A stretch of DNA of 64,000 nucleotides from Bacillus gobiensis. Lineage in GTDB: Bacteria; Bacillota; Bacilli; Bacillales; Bacillaceae. The stretch spans positions 4,437,864-4,501,863 of the forward strand of contig NZ_CP012600.1 of assembly GCF_001278705.1 (NCBI RefSeq), given 5' to 3'. Position 1 is the first letter of the stretch, and each line of letters begins with the position of its first letter. Of the stretch, positions 12,151 to 21,916 are shown piece by piece. The notes beneath the pieces were generated by a model. That model was not told the DNA's origin. It did no database searches and saw only the letters and a program-made list of their open reading frames with translations. The translations under genes and the position numbers were made by a program.

Positions 12151-13581
12151 ATGAATTTTGAAACGGTTATCGGACTTGAAGTCCACGTAGAATTAAAAAC
12201 AAAATCAAAAATTTTCTCAAGCGCACCAACAGCTTTTGGTGCAGAACCAAATTCGCAAACAAGCGTAATCGACCTTGGTTATCCTGGCGTACTTCCCGTT
12301 TTGAACAAAGAAGCAGTAGATTTTGCAATGAAGGCTGCCATGGCTTTGAATTGCGAGATTGCCACAGATACAAAGTTTGATCGCAAAAACTACTTTTATC
12401 CGGATAATCCGAAGGCATATCAAATCTCCCAATTTGACAAGCCGATCGGCGAAAATGGATGGATTGAAATCGAAGTGGACGGCAAAACGAAGCGAATTGG
12501 AATTACCCGCCTTCATTTAGAGGAGGATGCCGGCAAGCTGACTCACACTGGTGACGGATACTCTTTAGTTGATTTCAACCGCCAAGGAACACCTCTTGTA
12601 GAGATCGTATCTGAGCCTGATATCCGTACGCCGGAAGAAGCGTATAAATATCTGGAAAAATTAAAATCCATCATTCAATATACAGGAGTTTCTGACTGTA
12701 AGATGGAAGAAGGCTCACTCCGCTGTGACGCCAACATTTCCTTGCGCCCGATCGGTCAAGAGAAATTCGGAACAAAGACGGAATTGAAAAACTTAAACTC
12801 CTTCAACTTTGTTCAAAAAGGCCTTGAGTTCGAAGAAAAGAGACAAGCTGAGGTACTTCTTTCCGGCGGGGTCATTCTGCAGGAAACAAGGCGTTATGAT
12901 GAGTCTACGAAAAAAACAATTCTCATGAGGGTTAAAGAAGGCTCTGATGATTATCGCTATTTCCCTGAACCGGATTTAGTCGAGCTTTATATTGACGAGG
13001 AATGGAAAGAAAGAGTTAGAAACAGCATTCCGGAGCTGCCTGATGAAAGACAGAAACGTTACATTGATGAGCTTGGATTGCCTGCATATGACGCAATGGT
13101 TCTTACTCTCACAAAAGAAATGTCGGACTTCTTCGAGGAGACAGTACAGAAGGGCGCTGAAGCCAAGCAAGCATCAAACTGGCTTATGGGTGAAGTATCT
13201 GCGTATCTGAATGCTAACCAGAAGGAACTCGAGGATGTGAAGCTCACGCCTGAGGGCTTGGCCGGGATGATTCAGTTGATAGAAAAAGGAACGATCTCTT
13301 CGAAAATTGCGAAAAAAGTGTTTAAAGAATTAATAGAAAATGGCGGAAATCCTGAAACGATTGTAAAAGAGAAAGGACTTGTCCAAATCTCTGATGAGGG
13401 CGAGTTAAGAAAGTTTGTTACGGACGCGCTTGACAACAACCCTCAATCGATTGAAGACTTCAAAAACGGGAAAGACCGTGCGATTGGTTATCTCGTCGGA
13501 CAAATTATGAAAGCTTCAAAAGGGCAAGCAAACCCGCCAATGGTTAACAAATTGCTTTTAGAGGAAATAAAGAAAAGATAG
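12151..13581 (+). CDS. gatB: Aspartyl/glutamyl-tRNA amidotransferase subunit B
   Basis: GatB phosphorylates the misacylated Glu-tRNA(Gln) (or Asp-tRNA(Asn)) and accepts ammonia from GatA. The 476-residue protein shows [18 protein letters not shown] at the N-terminus, the [18 protein letters not shown] catalytic segment, the DVNRQGTPL-like [18 protein letters not shown], and the C-terminal YqeY-like tail domain. It follows AAGGGGTGA with an ATG start and is followed by a strong terminator that ends the operon. Confidence 0.97.
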   Translation: MNFETVIGLEVHVELKTKSKIFSSAPTAFGAEPNSQTSVIDLGYPGVLPVLNKEAVDFAMKAAMALNCEIATDTKFDRKNYFYPDNPKAYQISQFDKPIGENGWIEIEVDGKTKRIGITRLHLEEDAGKLTHTGDGYSLVDFNRQGTPLVEIVSEPDIRTPEEAYKYLEKLKSIIQYTGVSDCKMEEGSLRCDANISLRPIGQEKFGTKTELKNLNSFNFVQKGLEFEEKRQAEVLLSGGVILQETRRYDESTKKTILMRVKEGSDDYRYFPEPDLVELYIDEEWKERVRNSIPELPDERQKRYIDELGLPAYDAMVLTLTKEMSDFFEETVQKGAEAKQASNWLMGEVSAYLNANQKELEDVKLTPEGLAGMIQLIEKGTISSKIAKKVFKELIENGGNPETIVKEKGLVQISDEGELRKFVTDALDNNPQSIEDFKNGKDRAIGYLVGQIMKASKGQANPPMVNKLLLEEIKKR

Positions 13582-13587
13582 GATACG

Positions 13588-13634
13588 AAAAAGCGGTTCG
13601 CGAAGAGTGTTATCTTCGTGAACCGCTTTTTTTG
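13588..13634. terminator. Terminator of gatCAB (shared with yerO)
   Basis: An 18-bp nearly perfect stem runs into seven T. A-rich bases on the other side make it usable for the convergent yerO. Confidence 0.9.
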
Positions 13635-13655
13635 GATGGAAAAGCTGCTTCTTAA

Positions 13656-14504
13656 TTATTCTAATTTATAGACATCCTTGATTAATTGTACCAATGAATC
13701 AAATTCCTCGTCTCCTTGGATATTTGCCAGCATTCCTTGCAAGACCGGTTTCCTTGGCTCATCCTTTTTCATTTCTTCTTCGAGCACCTGCAGGGTGATC
13801 AAGTGGTCCTCTATGATGTTTTCCGCGCTTGAAAGCCTTTTGATTTCTTTAAGAATATGATCCTGCGAAGATGCCGGGAAGAAAAGTCCGTCAAATACAG
13901 CTTGTTCTGTCAAAACAGGGGCTTTATTTGATCGTGTAAGACCCTCAACAATATCATCCATGCGCTCGAGAATAAATTCAGCAAGCTTTGTAAAATCAAG
14001 CGTAATGTTGCTGAATAGAAAAAGATTTTTATAGGAAGTGATCATACCTTGCACAATCATGTTCAAATCATATTTAAAAACGTCTATTTTTGACCGATAA
14101 ATATCAGACAAGGCATTTAAATAAAATTCATTGCTAAACTTTGTTGCTCTTTGAAAAAAGTCTGACATAGATCTCCGAGTCGGAATTGTATGCTCACGGA
14201 TCATCATGACAATAAAGTCTCTATGGTCAAAAATTTCTTTAAATTGATAAGCGGTTTGTTCTATAAATGCCTCTCGAGGATCATCGTGCTTCAGCCTGAT
14301 TTTATTTAAATTTTCCATGCTGAAGTTTAAATAATACTCAAAAGTCGATAAAAGCAAAGCTTCCTTTGATTTGAAATGCAAATAAAATGAACCCTTGCTA
14401 ATACCGCACTCTTCAGCAATTTCTTGGATTGTGGTTGAAGAAAATCCCTTTTTTGCAAAGAGCTTTATCCCCGCTTCTATGATGATAATTTCCTTCTCTT
14501 TCAA
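13656..14504 (-). CDS. yerO: TetR/AcrR family repressor (YerO type)
   Basis: This 282-residue protein starts with a TetR helix-turn-helix (TTIQEIAEECGISKGSFYLHF, residues about 24-44) and continues with a helical ligand domain. The C-terminal 90 residues form an extra helical extension, as in YerO. It is divergent from swrC, so it is very likely the local repressor that responds to an exporter substrate. The start is TTG with GAGGTGA upstream. The 135-bp intergenic region holds the swrC promoter and a TGAC...GTCA dyad as a likely operator. The inducing ligand is unknown. Confidence 0.82.
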   Translation of the reverse strand: MKEKEIIIIEAGIKLFAKKGFSSTTIQEIAEECGISKGSFYLHFKSKEALLLSTFEYYLNFSMENLNKIRLKHDDPREAFIEQTAYQFKEIFDHRDFIVMMIREHTIPTRRSMSDFFQRATKFSNEFYLNALSDIYRSKIDVFKYDLNMIVQGMITSYKNLFLFSNITLDFTKLAEFILERMDDIVEGLTRSNKAPVLTEQAVFDGLFFPASSQDHILKEIKRLSSAENIIEDHLITLQVLEEEMKKDEPRKPVLQGMLANIQGDEEFDSLVQLIKDVYKLE

Positions 14505-14561
14505 GTGCTCACCTCAGAGTTTAAATTTAGTTTAAATTATTATTATTTTCCCATATATTTG

Positions 14562-14590
14562 TTGACGAGAAAAGTAGATATGATTATTAT
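14562..14590 (+). promoter_or_regulatory. Sigma-A promoter of swrC
   Basis: TTGACG, a 17-bp spacer and TATTAT form a good sigma-A promoter upstream of swrC. Confidence 0.7.
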
Positions 14591-14600
14591 TAGTGAGAAA

Positions 14601-14614
14601 TGACCAGTCAGTCA
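14601..14614. promoter_or_regulatory. Candidate YerO (TetR-type) operator
   Basis: TGACCAGTCAGTCA is an imperfect dyad with TGAC/GTCA ends, of the type bound by AcrR-like repressors. It lies immediately downstream of the swrC -10, where a bound repressor would block initiation. Confidence 0.45.
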
Positions 14615-14639
14615 ATACTAAATTTTTTAGGAGGAGAAA

Positions 14640-17600
14640 ATGAATTCGATTATTAATTTTGTATTGAAGAATAAATTTGCCGTATTGTTAATGACTATTA
14701 TCGTCACGGCAGCCGGGTTATATGCGGGATCAAACATGAAACAAGAAATGATTCCAAGCATCACTTCCCCTGTCATTACAGTTACGACAATTAATCCTGG
14801 TGCAACTCCAGATGATAATGCGGAAAATGTATCTGAACCGATTGAAAATGCATTGAAAAATTTAAACGGTGTTGAAAAAGTTACTTCAACCTCTATGCAA
14901 AATGCGTCCAACGTTCAGATTCAGTATGACTTTGACAAGGATATGAACGAAGCGCAGGACGAAGCGTCAGATGCAATTGCCAATGTAGAGTTGCCTGATA
15001 CAGCAGAAGAGCCTTCAATTTCAAAAATGAGCTTTAATGCTTTTCCTATTCTTGCGTTGAGCATCTCAAGCGAAAAGGAGTCTCTTGAGGATCTTACTAA
15101 CCGAATGGAAGATGAGATCGTTCCTGCAATTGAAGGGCTGGACGGTGTTTCTTCCGTGCAAATTTCAGGCCAGCAGGTGAAAGAAGTAAAGCTCACCTAT
15201 GACCAAGAAGCTTTAGAAGAAAACGGACTGACTGAAGATACAGTCAAAAATGTTATCCAAGGCTCAAACGTTAGCATGCCGCTCGGACTTTTCACGTTCG
15301 GCAACAGCGAAGAGTCTGTTGTTGTTGACGGAAATGTCATGAGCCTTGAAGATTTTAAAAACATCGAAATTCCAATTACCCCTAGTACTCAAGGACAGGG
15401 CGCAGCTGGACAGCAAGGGCAAGGTGCAGCCGGACAAGGACAAGGCGCAGGTGCACAAGGAGGAGCCCAGTCAGGTGCCGGTGCGCAAAACGCCGAGCTT
15501 CCAACCGTTAAGCTATCTGAACTTGCTGAAATTGAATTAGTTGGAGAAGCAGAATCAATTTCAAGAACCAATGGCAAGGAAAGCATCGGGGTTCAAGTAA
15601 TCAAATCTTCTGATGCGAATACGGTTCAAGTCGCAGAAGCAGTAAAAAAAGAATTGAACAATTTTCAAGATGATATTGATGGATTAAAGGTAGACACAAC
15701 GTTTGACCAAGCATTGCCGATTGAAGATTCTGTAAGTACAATGCTTAGTAAAGCTGCTTTCGGCGCATTGTTTGCAGTGATTATTATCTTGCTTTTCTTA
15801 CGAAACATAAAATCTACGTTAATATCTATTGTTTCTATTCCATTATCCCTGTTGATTGCGTTGTTAGTACTCAATCAAATGGATATCAGCTTAAACATCA
15901 TGACGCTTGGCGCAATGACGGTCGCGATTGGCCGTGTTGTTGATGATTCCATCGTCGTTATTGAAAATATTTATCGAAGAATGGCATTAAAGGGAGAGAA
16001 ACTGAGAGGCAAAGAGCTTGTAAAAGAGGCAACAAAAGAAATGTTTATGCCGATCTTATCCTCAACCATTGTTACGATTGCGGTATTCCTTCCGCTAGGC
16101 TTAGTCAGAGGACAAATTGGCGAATTATTTATGCCGTTTGCGCTAACCATCGTATTTGCTTTGCTAGCATCATTGTTGATTGCAATTACAATCGTACCTT
16201 CAATGGCTCATAGGCTTTTTAAGAAAAATTTAGCTGGCCAAACTCAAATGAAGGAGCATAAACCTAGCAAACTGGCAGGCTTCTATCGGAATATCTTAAA
16301 CTGGTCGCTTAACCATAAATGGATCGTTTCTGGTATTGTCATTCTTATGCTAGTGGGAAGCCTGTTTCTTACACCTTTCATTGGCGTGAGCTTCTTGCCG
16401 GCAGAAGAAGAAAAAACCGCTATGATCACCTATAAGCCGGAGCCGGGTGAAACTAGAGAGCAAGCGGAAAGTGAAGCAACAAAAGCAGAAGGCTTCTTAA
16501 TGGATCGCGAACACGTAAATCAGGTTCAATACTCTCTCGGATCAGAAAATCCAATGAATCCAGGAGATACGAACAGTGCATTGTTTTTCGTAGAATACGA
16601 TAAAGATACTCCTGAATTTGAAAAAGAAAAAGAAAACGTCATTAATGAGCTTCAAGAGGATACAGAGAGCGGAACGTGGGCAATGCAGGATATGTCCGGT
16701 TGAGGCACAAGCAACGCGTTGACCTACTATGTTTACGGAGACAGCGTGGATGAAATTAGAGGCACTGTATCTGAGATTGAAAAGATTATGAATGATCGTT
16801 CGGACCTGACTAACATTGATAGCAGTCTGGCTGAAACCTATAAAGAGTATACGTTCGCTGCAAACCAAGAAGAATTGAGCAAGCTAGGCCTTACCGCGAG
16901 CCAAATCGCAATGGCTATAATGCCTGAACGCAGCCAGGATGCTCTGACAGAAGTAGAAAGTGACGGCAATACGTATGATGTGAAGGTTCAAACTGATACA
17001 GAGAGCTTTGACAACGTTCAAGATTTAGAAGACAAGACGATTCAGAGTCCTACTGGCCAAGAGGTGAGAATCGGTGATGTTGCCAAGGTAAACGAAGGTA
17101 CGACGTCAGATACAGTATCCAGACAAGATGGAAAACTTTACGCACAGGTGAGCGGCGAGCTTACTGTTGATGATGTTGCTACTACGTCACAAGAAGTACA
17201 AAAAGAGGTAGATAAGCTGGACGTACCATCAAATGTCAGTGTGGAAACAGCAGGTGTTTCTGCAGATATTAACGAATCATTCTCGCAGCTTGGCATTGCG
17301 ATGCTTGCCGCGATTGCAATCGTCTACCTTGTTCTTGTTATTACCTTTGGCGGCGGACGTGCACCATTTGCGATTCTGTTCTCTCTTCCATTTACAGTCA
17401 TCGGCGCGTTAGTCGCTCTATTGATTGCAGGAGAGACGATCAGCTTGAACACAATGATCGGTATGCTGATGCTGATCGGAATTGTAGTAACTAACGCAAT
17501 TGTGTTGATCGACCGTGTAATTCATAAGGAAAAAGAAGGGCTCACAACAAGAGAAGCACTGCTCGAAGCAGGAACAACCCGTTTGCGCCCAATCTTGATG

Positions 17601-17813
17601 ACCGCTATTGCAACAATTGGCGCGTTACTCCCACTTGCTTTCGGATTTGAAAGCAGCGGATTTATCTCAAAAGGCCTTGGAGTCACAGTTATCGGCGGAT
17701 TAACGAGTTCGACACTTTTAACCTTGATTGTCGTGCCTATTGTATATGAAATTTTAACTAAGCCAAGAAGAAGAAAGAAAAAAACAGCGGTTGAAGCAGT
17801 TAAAGAAGCTTAA
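14640..17813 (+). pseudogene. swrC: RND (AcrB/HAE1) exporter SwrC interrupted by an in-frame TGA
   Basis: The reading frame encodes an RND transporter that in B. subtilis exports surfactin and supports swarming. An in-frame TGA at 16701-16703 splits it into 687 and about 369 codons; both halves share one frame and the sum (1057 residues) is the normal length. The first half has TM1 (residues 10-28), two porter subdomains, and TM2-TM6 with the GAMTVAIGRVVDDSIVVIENI helix. The second half completes the second porter lobe and TM8-TM12. The TGA replaces a position in a glycine-rich loop (SG-stop-GTS), where a GGA-to-TGA change would explain it. A Gly/Gln/Ala-rich linker occupies residues 248-284. 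The start ATG follows AGGAGGAG. It could be a real null allele, a read-through case or a base error. Confidence 0.85.
15384..15489 (+). repeat. Gly/Gln/Ala-coding tandem repeat inside swrC
   Basis: About three degenerate 21-24-base units encode QGQGAAGQ-like segments, followed by a Gly/Ala-rich stretch. It lies in the first periplasm-equivalent porter lobe and is likely a flexible surface loop. Confidence 0.6.
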
Positions 17814-17823
17814 TAATGTTGTA

Positions 17824-17860
17824 GTGGGTGGTTCAGAATTTCTGAGCCGCTCTTTTTTTT
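17824..17860 (+). terminator. Terminator of swrC
   Basis: The stem GGTTCAGA/TCTGAGCC with extra flanking pairs is followed by eight T. Confidence 0.8.
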
Positions 17861-17869
17861 CGATAAATT

Positions 17870-17969
17870 GAAGAGGCACATAAATGATGGGAGAGGCACA
17901 TAAAAAGCGGAAGAAGCACATAAGTAGTGGAAGAAGCACATAAGTAGCCAGAACAGGCGCATAAACCCA
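17870..17969. repeat. Five tandem 20-bp GAAGAGGCACATAAR-like repeats
   Basis: Units start at 17870, 17890, 17910, 17930 and 17950 with a shared core GARGMRSCRCATAA; the last is offset by one base. They lie between two terminators with no gene. Function is unknown; similar short degenerate arrays occur between genes in Bacillaceae. Confidence 0.75.
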
Positions 17970-18026
17970 AAAAAGCAGCACGAAATGTATGAATTTACGA
18001 TATACATATCATCTTCACAATAAATA

Positions 18027-18060
18027 AAAGCCTGTTCCAAAATAAATTGGACAGGCTTTA
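18027..18060 (-). terminator. Terminator of the SDR gene at 18092
   Basis: A 13-bp stem (AAAGCCTGTCCAA type, one bulge) is followed on the minus strand by a T-rich run. Confidence 0.75.
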
Positions 18061-18091
18061 ACTTATGAAGAAGTTCCGGTTACCAACAATT

Positions 18092-18973
18092 TTAGTTAAA
18101 ATCGTGTGCTTGTTTCGGGTTGGAAACCTTTGTTAATCCGAGCGAGCTCATTAAAAGCCTGTCGCGCAGCCGATCAGGTAAATGGCTTATTGTGACAACA
18201 AGCCGGGCGCCTCTTCCGACAGCATAACGGGTTTTCGGCGTCTTAGCGGATAGTGATTCAGTTACGGCTTTTACAACAACATCCGTAGGAGAAACAGGCT
18301 GTTTGGCTATTGTTGAATGGTATGCTGCCAGGGCTGATTCATACAGAGCAAGCTTTTCGGATGGGACTTGCTGAAGGGACCGATCTGAAGTAGCATTGGC
18401 TTTTTCAAAAATAGACGTATCGATTGCAGCCGGCTGGATCATTGTGACGTGGATATTCCAAGGCTTTAATTCGACCCGAAGTGCATCTGTTAGTGCCTCC
18501 ATCGCATGCTTGGAGGCTGACAGAGCGCCAATGAATGGCATAGCAGTTTTTCCAGTCACTGCTCCAATGTTGATTACCCTGCCGCTATTTTTGCGAAGAA
18601 AAGGAAGAAGTGCCTGCGTGACGGCAATTTGACCGAACACATTGACGTCAAACTGATATTTAATTTCATCCAACGAAAGCAGCTCCAAAGGTCCTTGTAT
18701 AATACAGCCTGCATTATTAATTAACCCGTCAATTCCATTGTTCCCGAGAAACTTGCCGACTTCAAGCGAAGCTGTTTCAACCGATGAGGGAACCGTTATA
18801 TCCATTTCAATCGGAACAATATTTGGCGAAATTTCTTTTTTTAGCCGTTTGCCCTGCTCCTTGCTTCTAACCCCGGCTAATACGGTGTAACCTAGTTCCG
18901 TTAATTTTTTTACAATGGCTGAACCGATTCCACCGGTCGCACCTGTAATAAAGACATATCCTTTGTTTGCCAA
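18092..18973 (-). CDS. Short-chain dehydrogenase/reductase lacking the usual catalytic Tyr
   Basis: This classical SDR of about 293 residues has a TGATGGIGSA dinucleotide motif, an NNAG motif and INIGAV around the catalytic Ser. At the YxxxK motif the sequence reads GALSASKHAMEA: the Lys is present but the Tyr position is Leu. This would impair the ordinary reaction unless a neighbouring residue substitutes. I choose TTG at 18971-18973 as the start, since GGAG sits about nine bases before it; an upstream in-frame GTG at 18982 is too close to that site. It follows another SDR gene on the same strand and is likely co-transcribed. The substrate is unknown. Confidence 0.78.
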   Translation of the reverse strand: MANKGYVFITGATGGIGSAIVKKLTELGYTVLAGVRSKEQGKRLKKEISPNIVPIEMDITVPSSVETASLEVGKFLGNNGIDGLINNAGCIIQGPLELLSLDEIKYQFDVNVFGQIAVTQALLPFLRKNSGRVINIGAVTGKTAMPFIGALSASKHAMEALTDALRVELKPWNIHVTMIQPAAIDTSIFEKANATSDRSLQQVPSEKLALYESALAAYHSTIAKQPVSPTDVVVKAVTESLSAKTPKTRYAVGRGARLVVTISHLPDRLRDRLLMSSLGLTKVSNPKQAHDFN

Positions 18974-19003
18974 AATAATCACACTCCAAAAAAATTTATA
19001 CCT

Positions 19004-19843
19004 CTAGCTGGGGGAATAAGTTTCCGTGAGCTCTTCGCTAATGTGCCATAATTTTTTGCGCGCTTCGTTGTTATAAGCTTGAGGATCGACCTGAGACTCA
19101 CTTTTTTTATCAAAATATCGGCCGGTCACTTTGTCGAGAGTTTCCGACACGGCTAAATGGACAACGTTATCTGCTCCGGATTTTGCACTGCCAAAACCTA
19201 TGGGGATACTTTCGCGAACCATTTTGGTATTTAATAATGACCCTGGGTGAATACAATTGACGGTTATCCTTTCAGGATCCAGTTGATTCGCAAGTTCAAA
19301 TGTAAGCATAATAAGTGCCAGCTTGCTTTGTTTATACGCATCGAAAGGATCATAGCCCCGCTCCAGCATTAGGTTGTTAAAATCGATTGGTCTCTGCCCG
19401 ATAGAAGCCACGTTGACAATTTTTGCAGGAGCAGAAGTATGCAAAAGCGGAAGAAGCAAATTTGTCAGCATAAATGGCGCCAAGTAATTCACCGCAAATC
19501 GGAGTTCATGTCCATCTTCACTTAGCGGCCTTCGCTTATCGCTAAGTTTGCCGGATCCTATGCCCGCATTGTTAATTAATACATCAAGCTGTCCCTCTCT
19601 ATCGTTAACCTCTTCTGCTAAATGGCGAACGTCGGAGAGGGATGTGAAATCAGCCACATAATAATGCAGCTTTTCGTTGCCCGTGCGCTTAGAAATTTGC
19701 TCCATCACGGTTACGCATTTATCAGGATTTCTGCCATGCAAAAGAACTGTAGCTCCCATATTTGCGAGAGAAAGTGCCGTATGTTTTCCGATGCCGTCAG
19801 TCGAACCTGTCACAAGAAAGACTTTATCTTCAGTTTTTTTCAT
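19004..19843 (-). CDS. SDR family oxidoreductase (retinol dehydrogenase/WW-domain oxidoreductase-like)
   Basis: This 279-residue NAD(P)-dependent short-chain dehydrogenase shows TGSTDGIGKHTA at residues 12-23, HGRN for the cofactor phosphate, NNAGIGSGK and an intact YKQSK catalytic motif. The body resembles the RDH11-14-like bacterial SDRs that act on hydrophobic carbonyls. The ATG start has AAGGAGG rather far upstream (about 15 bases), so the initiation signal is not ideal. It is divergent from the XRE/MmyB-type regulator, a pairing often seen for these SDRs and their repressors. Confidence 0.8.
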   Translation of the reverse strand: MKKTEDKVFLVTGSTDGIGKHTALSLANMGATVLLHGRNPDKCVTVMEQISKRTGNEKLHYYVADFTSLSDVRHLAEEVNDREGQLDVLINNAGIGSGKLSDKRRPLSEDGHELRFAVNYLAPFMLTNLLLPLLHTSAPAKIVNVASIGQRPIDFNNLMLERGYDPFDAYKQSKLALIMLTFELANQLDPERITVNCIHPGSLLNTKMVRESIPIGFGSAKSGADNVVHLAVSETLDKVTGRYFDKKSESQVDPQAYNNEARKKLWHISEELTETYSPS

Positions 19844-19902
19844 AGTTATTGGGCTGTGCCTCCTTTTACGCTTGGAATATGTTTATCTTATATGTTTTTT
19901 TG

Positions 19903-19972
19903 TATAATAGTGAGGAGCGAGTTTATCGTACGAATACGTATCATACTAGTTTTTATCGTAGGATATATCCTA
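19903..19972. promoter_or_regulatory. Divergent promoter/operator region for SDR and XRE regulator
   Basis: TATAAT at 19903-19908 points toward the regulator. Downstream are a 9-base direct repeat TTTATCGTA (19922-19930 and 19952-19960) and a perfect 14-base palindrome TAGGATATATCCTA (19959-19972). They are likely binding sites for the adjacent regulator. Confidence 0.45.
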
Positions 19973-19998
19973 GTAATAGGAAGGGGCTGGATTTTTCT

Positions 19999-20851
19999 AT
20001 GCAAGATTCAAGTAAGCATAAAGAGCTTGGAGATTTCTTGCGGACTAGGAGAATGCGGATTTCTCCTGAAGAAGCGCCGTTTGAAAAATGACTCGACGCG
20101 AAGGCGCACCCCTGGTTTACGCAGGGAAGAGGTTGCTGCACTGTCCGGCATTTCATTAGCCTGGTATACCAACTTGGAGCAAGGCCGTCCCATTCGTGTC
20201 TCTGAACAAGTGTTGGAAAGCTTGTCGCGGACACTGAAACTGGATAAAGACGAAAAAAGTTATTTGTTTTTATTAGCTAACCAATGGCTTCCTTCCGATT
20301 CTGTGTTAGAGCAAAAGGAAAATGGAGATACTATATCATCAGCGCTACAGCTCATTCTCGACGAACTGCACCCTTGTCCTGCTTATATTATTGGAAACCG
20401 TTGGAATATAGCGGCGTGGAATGAAATGGCAGCCGAGGTATTTGGATATTCCTACGATATGAATGAATTTGAAAGAAATATAATTTGGAGAATGTTTACC
20501 CGTGATGATTATCGGAAATTATTTGTGAATTGGGAGTATATGGCCAGCGGGTTGCTTGGACAATTCAGAAGCTTTTACGCAAAATATACAGATGACCCGT
20601 GGTACAACGAATTGGTGACACAGCTCCTTGCAACAAGCAGCGAGTTTCAGGAATGGTGGCCAAGACATGAAGTGTTCAGCATCCCTGAAGGGAACAAAGA
20701 AATGAACCATCCGAAGCTGGGAAATCTAAAAATGGATTATACCAACTTGCTGCTGGCAGAGGAAAAAAATATGTTTTTAACCATTTTCACACCGCAGCCG
20801 AATACCGGGACGAAAGAAAGGCTTACGCTGTTTTCCAATAAAGTCACGTGA
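19999..20851 (+). pseudogene. XRE/MmyB-like transcriptional regulator with +1 frameshift
   Basis: The N-terminus (from ATG 19999: SSKHKELGDFLRTRRMRISPEEA) and the downstream body (RRRTPGLRREEVAALSGIS...YLEQGR-type HTH, then the MmyB ligand-binding domain NRWNIAAWNEMA) are in different frames. One extra A in the AAAAA run at 20084-20088 explains this: deletion of one base restores continuous coding of about 283 residues. Intact relatives pair an N-terminal helix-turn-helix with a PAS-like ligand domain and repress a neighbouring SDR. AAGGGG upstream of ATG serves as ribosome-binding site. As written, translation stops at 20091 after 30 residues. Confidence 0.8.
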
Positions 20852-20857
20852 CTTAGC

Positions 20858-20890
20858 ACCCTCCTATTTTTTCAAGGAGGGTTATTCATT
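20858..20890 (+). terminator. Terminator after the XRE regulator
   Basis: The 8-bp ACCCTCCT/AGGAGGGT stem is followed by a T-containing tail. Confidence 0.6.
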
Positions 20891-20913
20891 TCCATGAAAT
20901 GAATGTTCCATAT

Positions 20914-20941
20914 TTGCGTATTTTGCAACTCATAGTATAAT
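20914..20941 (+). promoter_or_regulatory. Candidate sigma-A promoter of dgkB
   Basis: TTGCGT, a 16-bp spacer and TATAAT lie about 45 bases upstream of the dgkB start. Confidence 0.5.
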
Positions 20942-20986
20942 TAAAGGTTGTTACGGAGAACGGACTTTGTGTATAGGATGATGAGA

Positions 20987-21898
20987 ATGAAACGTGCACG
21001 TATAATATATAACCCAACCTCAGGGCGGGAGATGTTTAAAAGGCAATTGGCGGACGTTCTGATAAAGTTTGAACAGGCGGGCTATGAAACCTCCACTCAC
21101 GCGACTACATGTGCAGGCGATGCAACACAAGCTGCAAGGGACGCCGCTTTACGTGAATATGACCTGATTGTTGCTGCAGGTGGAGACGGAACGATTAATG
21201 AAGTTGTCAATGGGATTGCTCCATTGGAACATCGTCCGACACTTGGGATTATTCCTGTAGGCACGACAAATGATTTTGCCAGGGCACTCGGCATTCCGAG
21301 AGAGGATATTTTAAAGGCTGCGGATACGGTGCTAAACGGAGAAACACGAGCTATTGATATCGGGCTTGTCAATGAACAATATTTTATTAATATCGCAGGC
21401 GGCGGCCGGCTGACTGAGTTAACCTATGAAGTGCCAAGCAAGCTGAAAACGAGGCTTGGGCACCTTGCATATTATTTAAAGGGGATTGAAATGCTCCCTT
21501 CCATCAGGCCGACAAAGGTAGAAATCGAATATGATGGAAAGCTTTTTCAAGGAGAAATCATGCTTTTCTTAGTGACGCTGACGAATTCAGTCGGTGGCTT
21601 TGAAAAGCTCGCGCCAGATTCCAGCTTAAATGACGGCATGTTTGATTTGATGATCCTAAAAAAGACAAATTTGCCCGAATTTATCCGTGTCGCAAGCATG
21701 GTGCTTCGCGGAGAGCATATTAATGACCAGCAAGTCATATACACGAAGGCGAATCGTGTAAAGGTTTTCGTGGAAGATAAAATGCAGCTTAATCTAGACG
21801 GCGAGTATGGCGGGCTTTTACCAGGCGAATTCGAAAACCTGTATCGCCATATTCGTGTGATCATGCCAAAGGAAAAAGCAGAACAGCTAGACGATTAA
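20987..21898 (+). CDS. dgkB: Diacylglycerol kinase DgkB
   Basis: DgkB phosphorylates diacylglycerol released during lipoteichoic acid synthesis, returning it to phospholipid metabolism at the membrane. The 303-residue protein shows the DAGK catalytic features: IIYNPTSGRE at residues 5-14, AAGGDGTINEV near residue 63 and GTTNDFARALGIPRE. The GLVNEQYFINIAGGG and GGFEKLAPDSSLNDG segments are nearly identical to remembered DgkB. I start at the third of three close ATGs, which matches the family N-terminus MKRARIIYN and has AGGATG about seven bases upstream. It precedes rlmCD by 18 bases and is likely co-transcribed. Confidence 0.95.
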   Translation: MKRARIIYNPTSGREMFKRQLADVLIKFEQAGYETSTHATTCAGDATQAARDAALREYDLIVAAGGDGTINEVVNGIAPLEHRPTLGIIPVGTTNDFARALGIPREDILKAADTVLNGETRAIDIGLVNEQYFINIAGGGRLTELTYEVPSKLKTRLGHLAYYLKGIEMLPSIRPTKVEIEYDGKLFQGEIMLFLVTLTNSVGGFEKLAPDSSLNDGMFDLMILKKTNLPEFIRVASMVLRGEHINDQQVIYTKANRVKVFVEDKMQLNLDGEYGGLLPGEFENLYRHIRVIMPKEKAEQLDD

Positions 21899-21916
21899 AA
21901 ATTGGACGTGAATGCA

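Noticed and set aside
17870..17969. CRISPR-like array
   Set aside because: Units are contiguous 20-base tandem repeats without spacers, and no cas genes exist in the window.
19622..19998. Long upstream extension of the MmyB regulator frame
   Set aside because: It overlaps the divergent SDR gene and the operator region; the real start is ATG 19999 in another frame.
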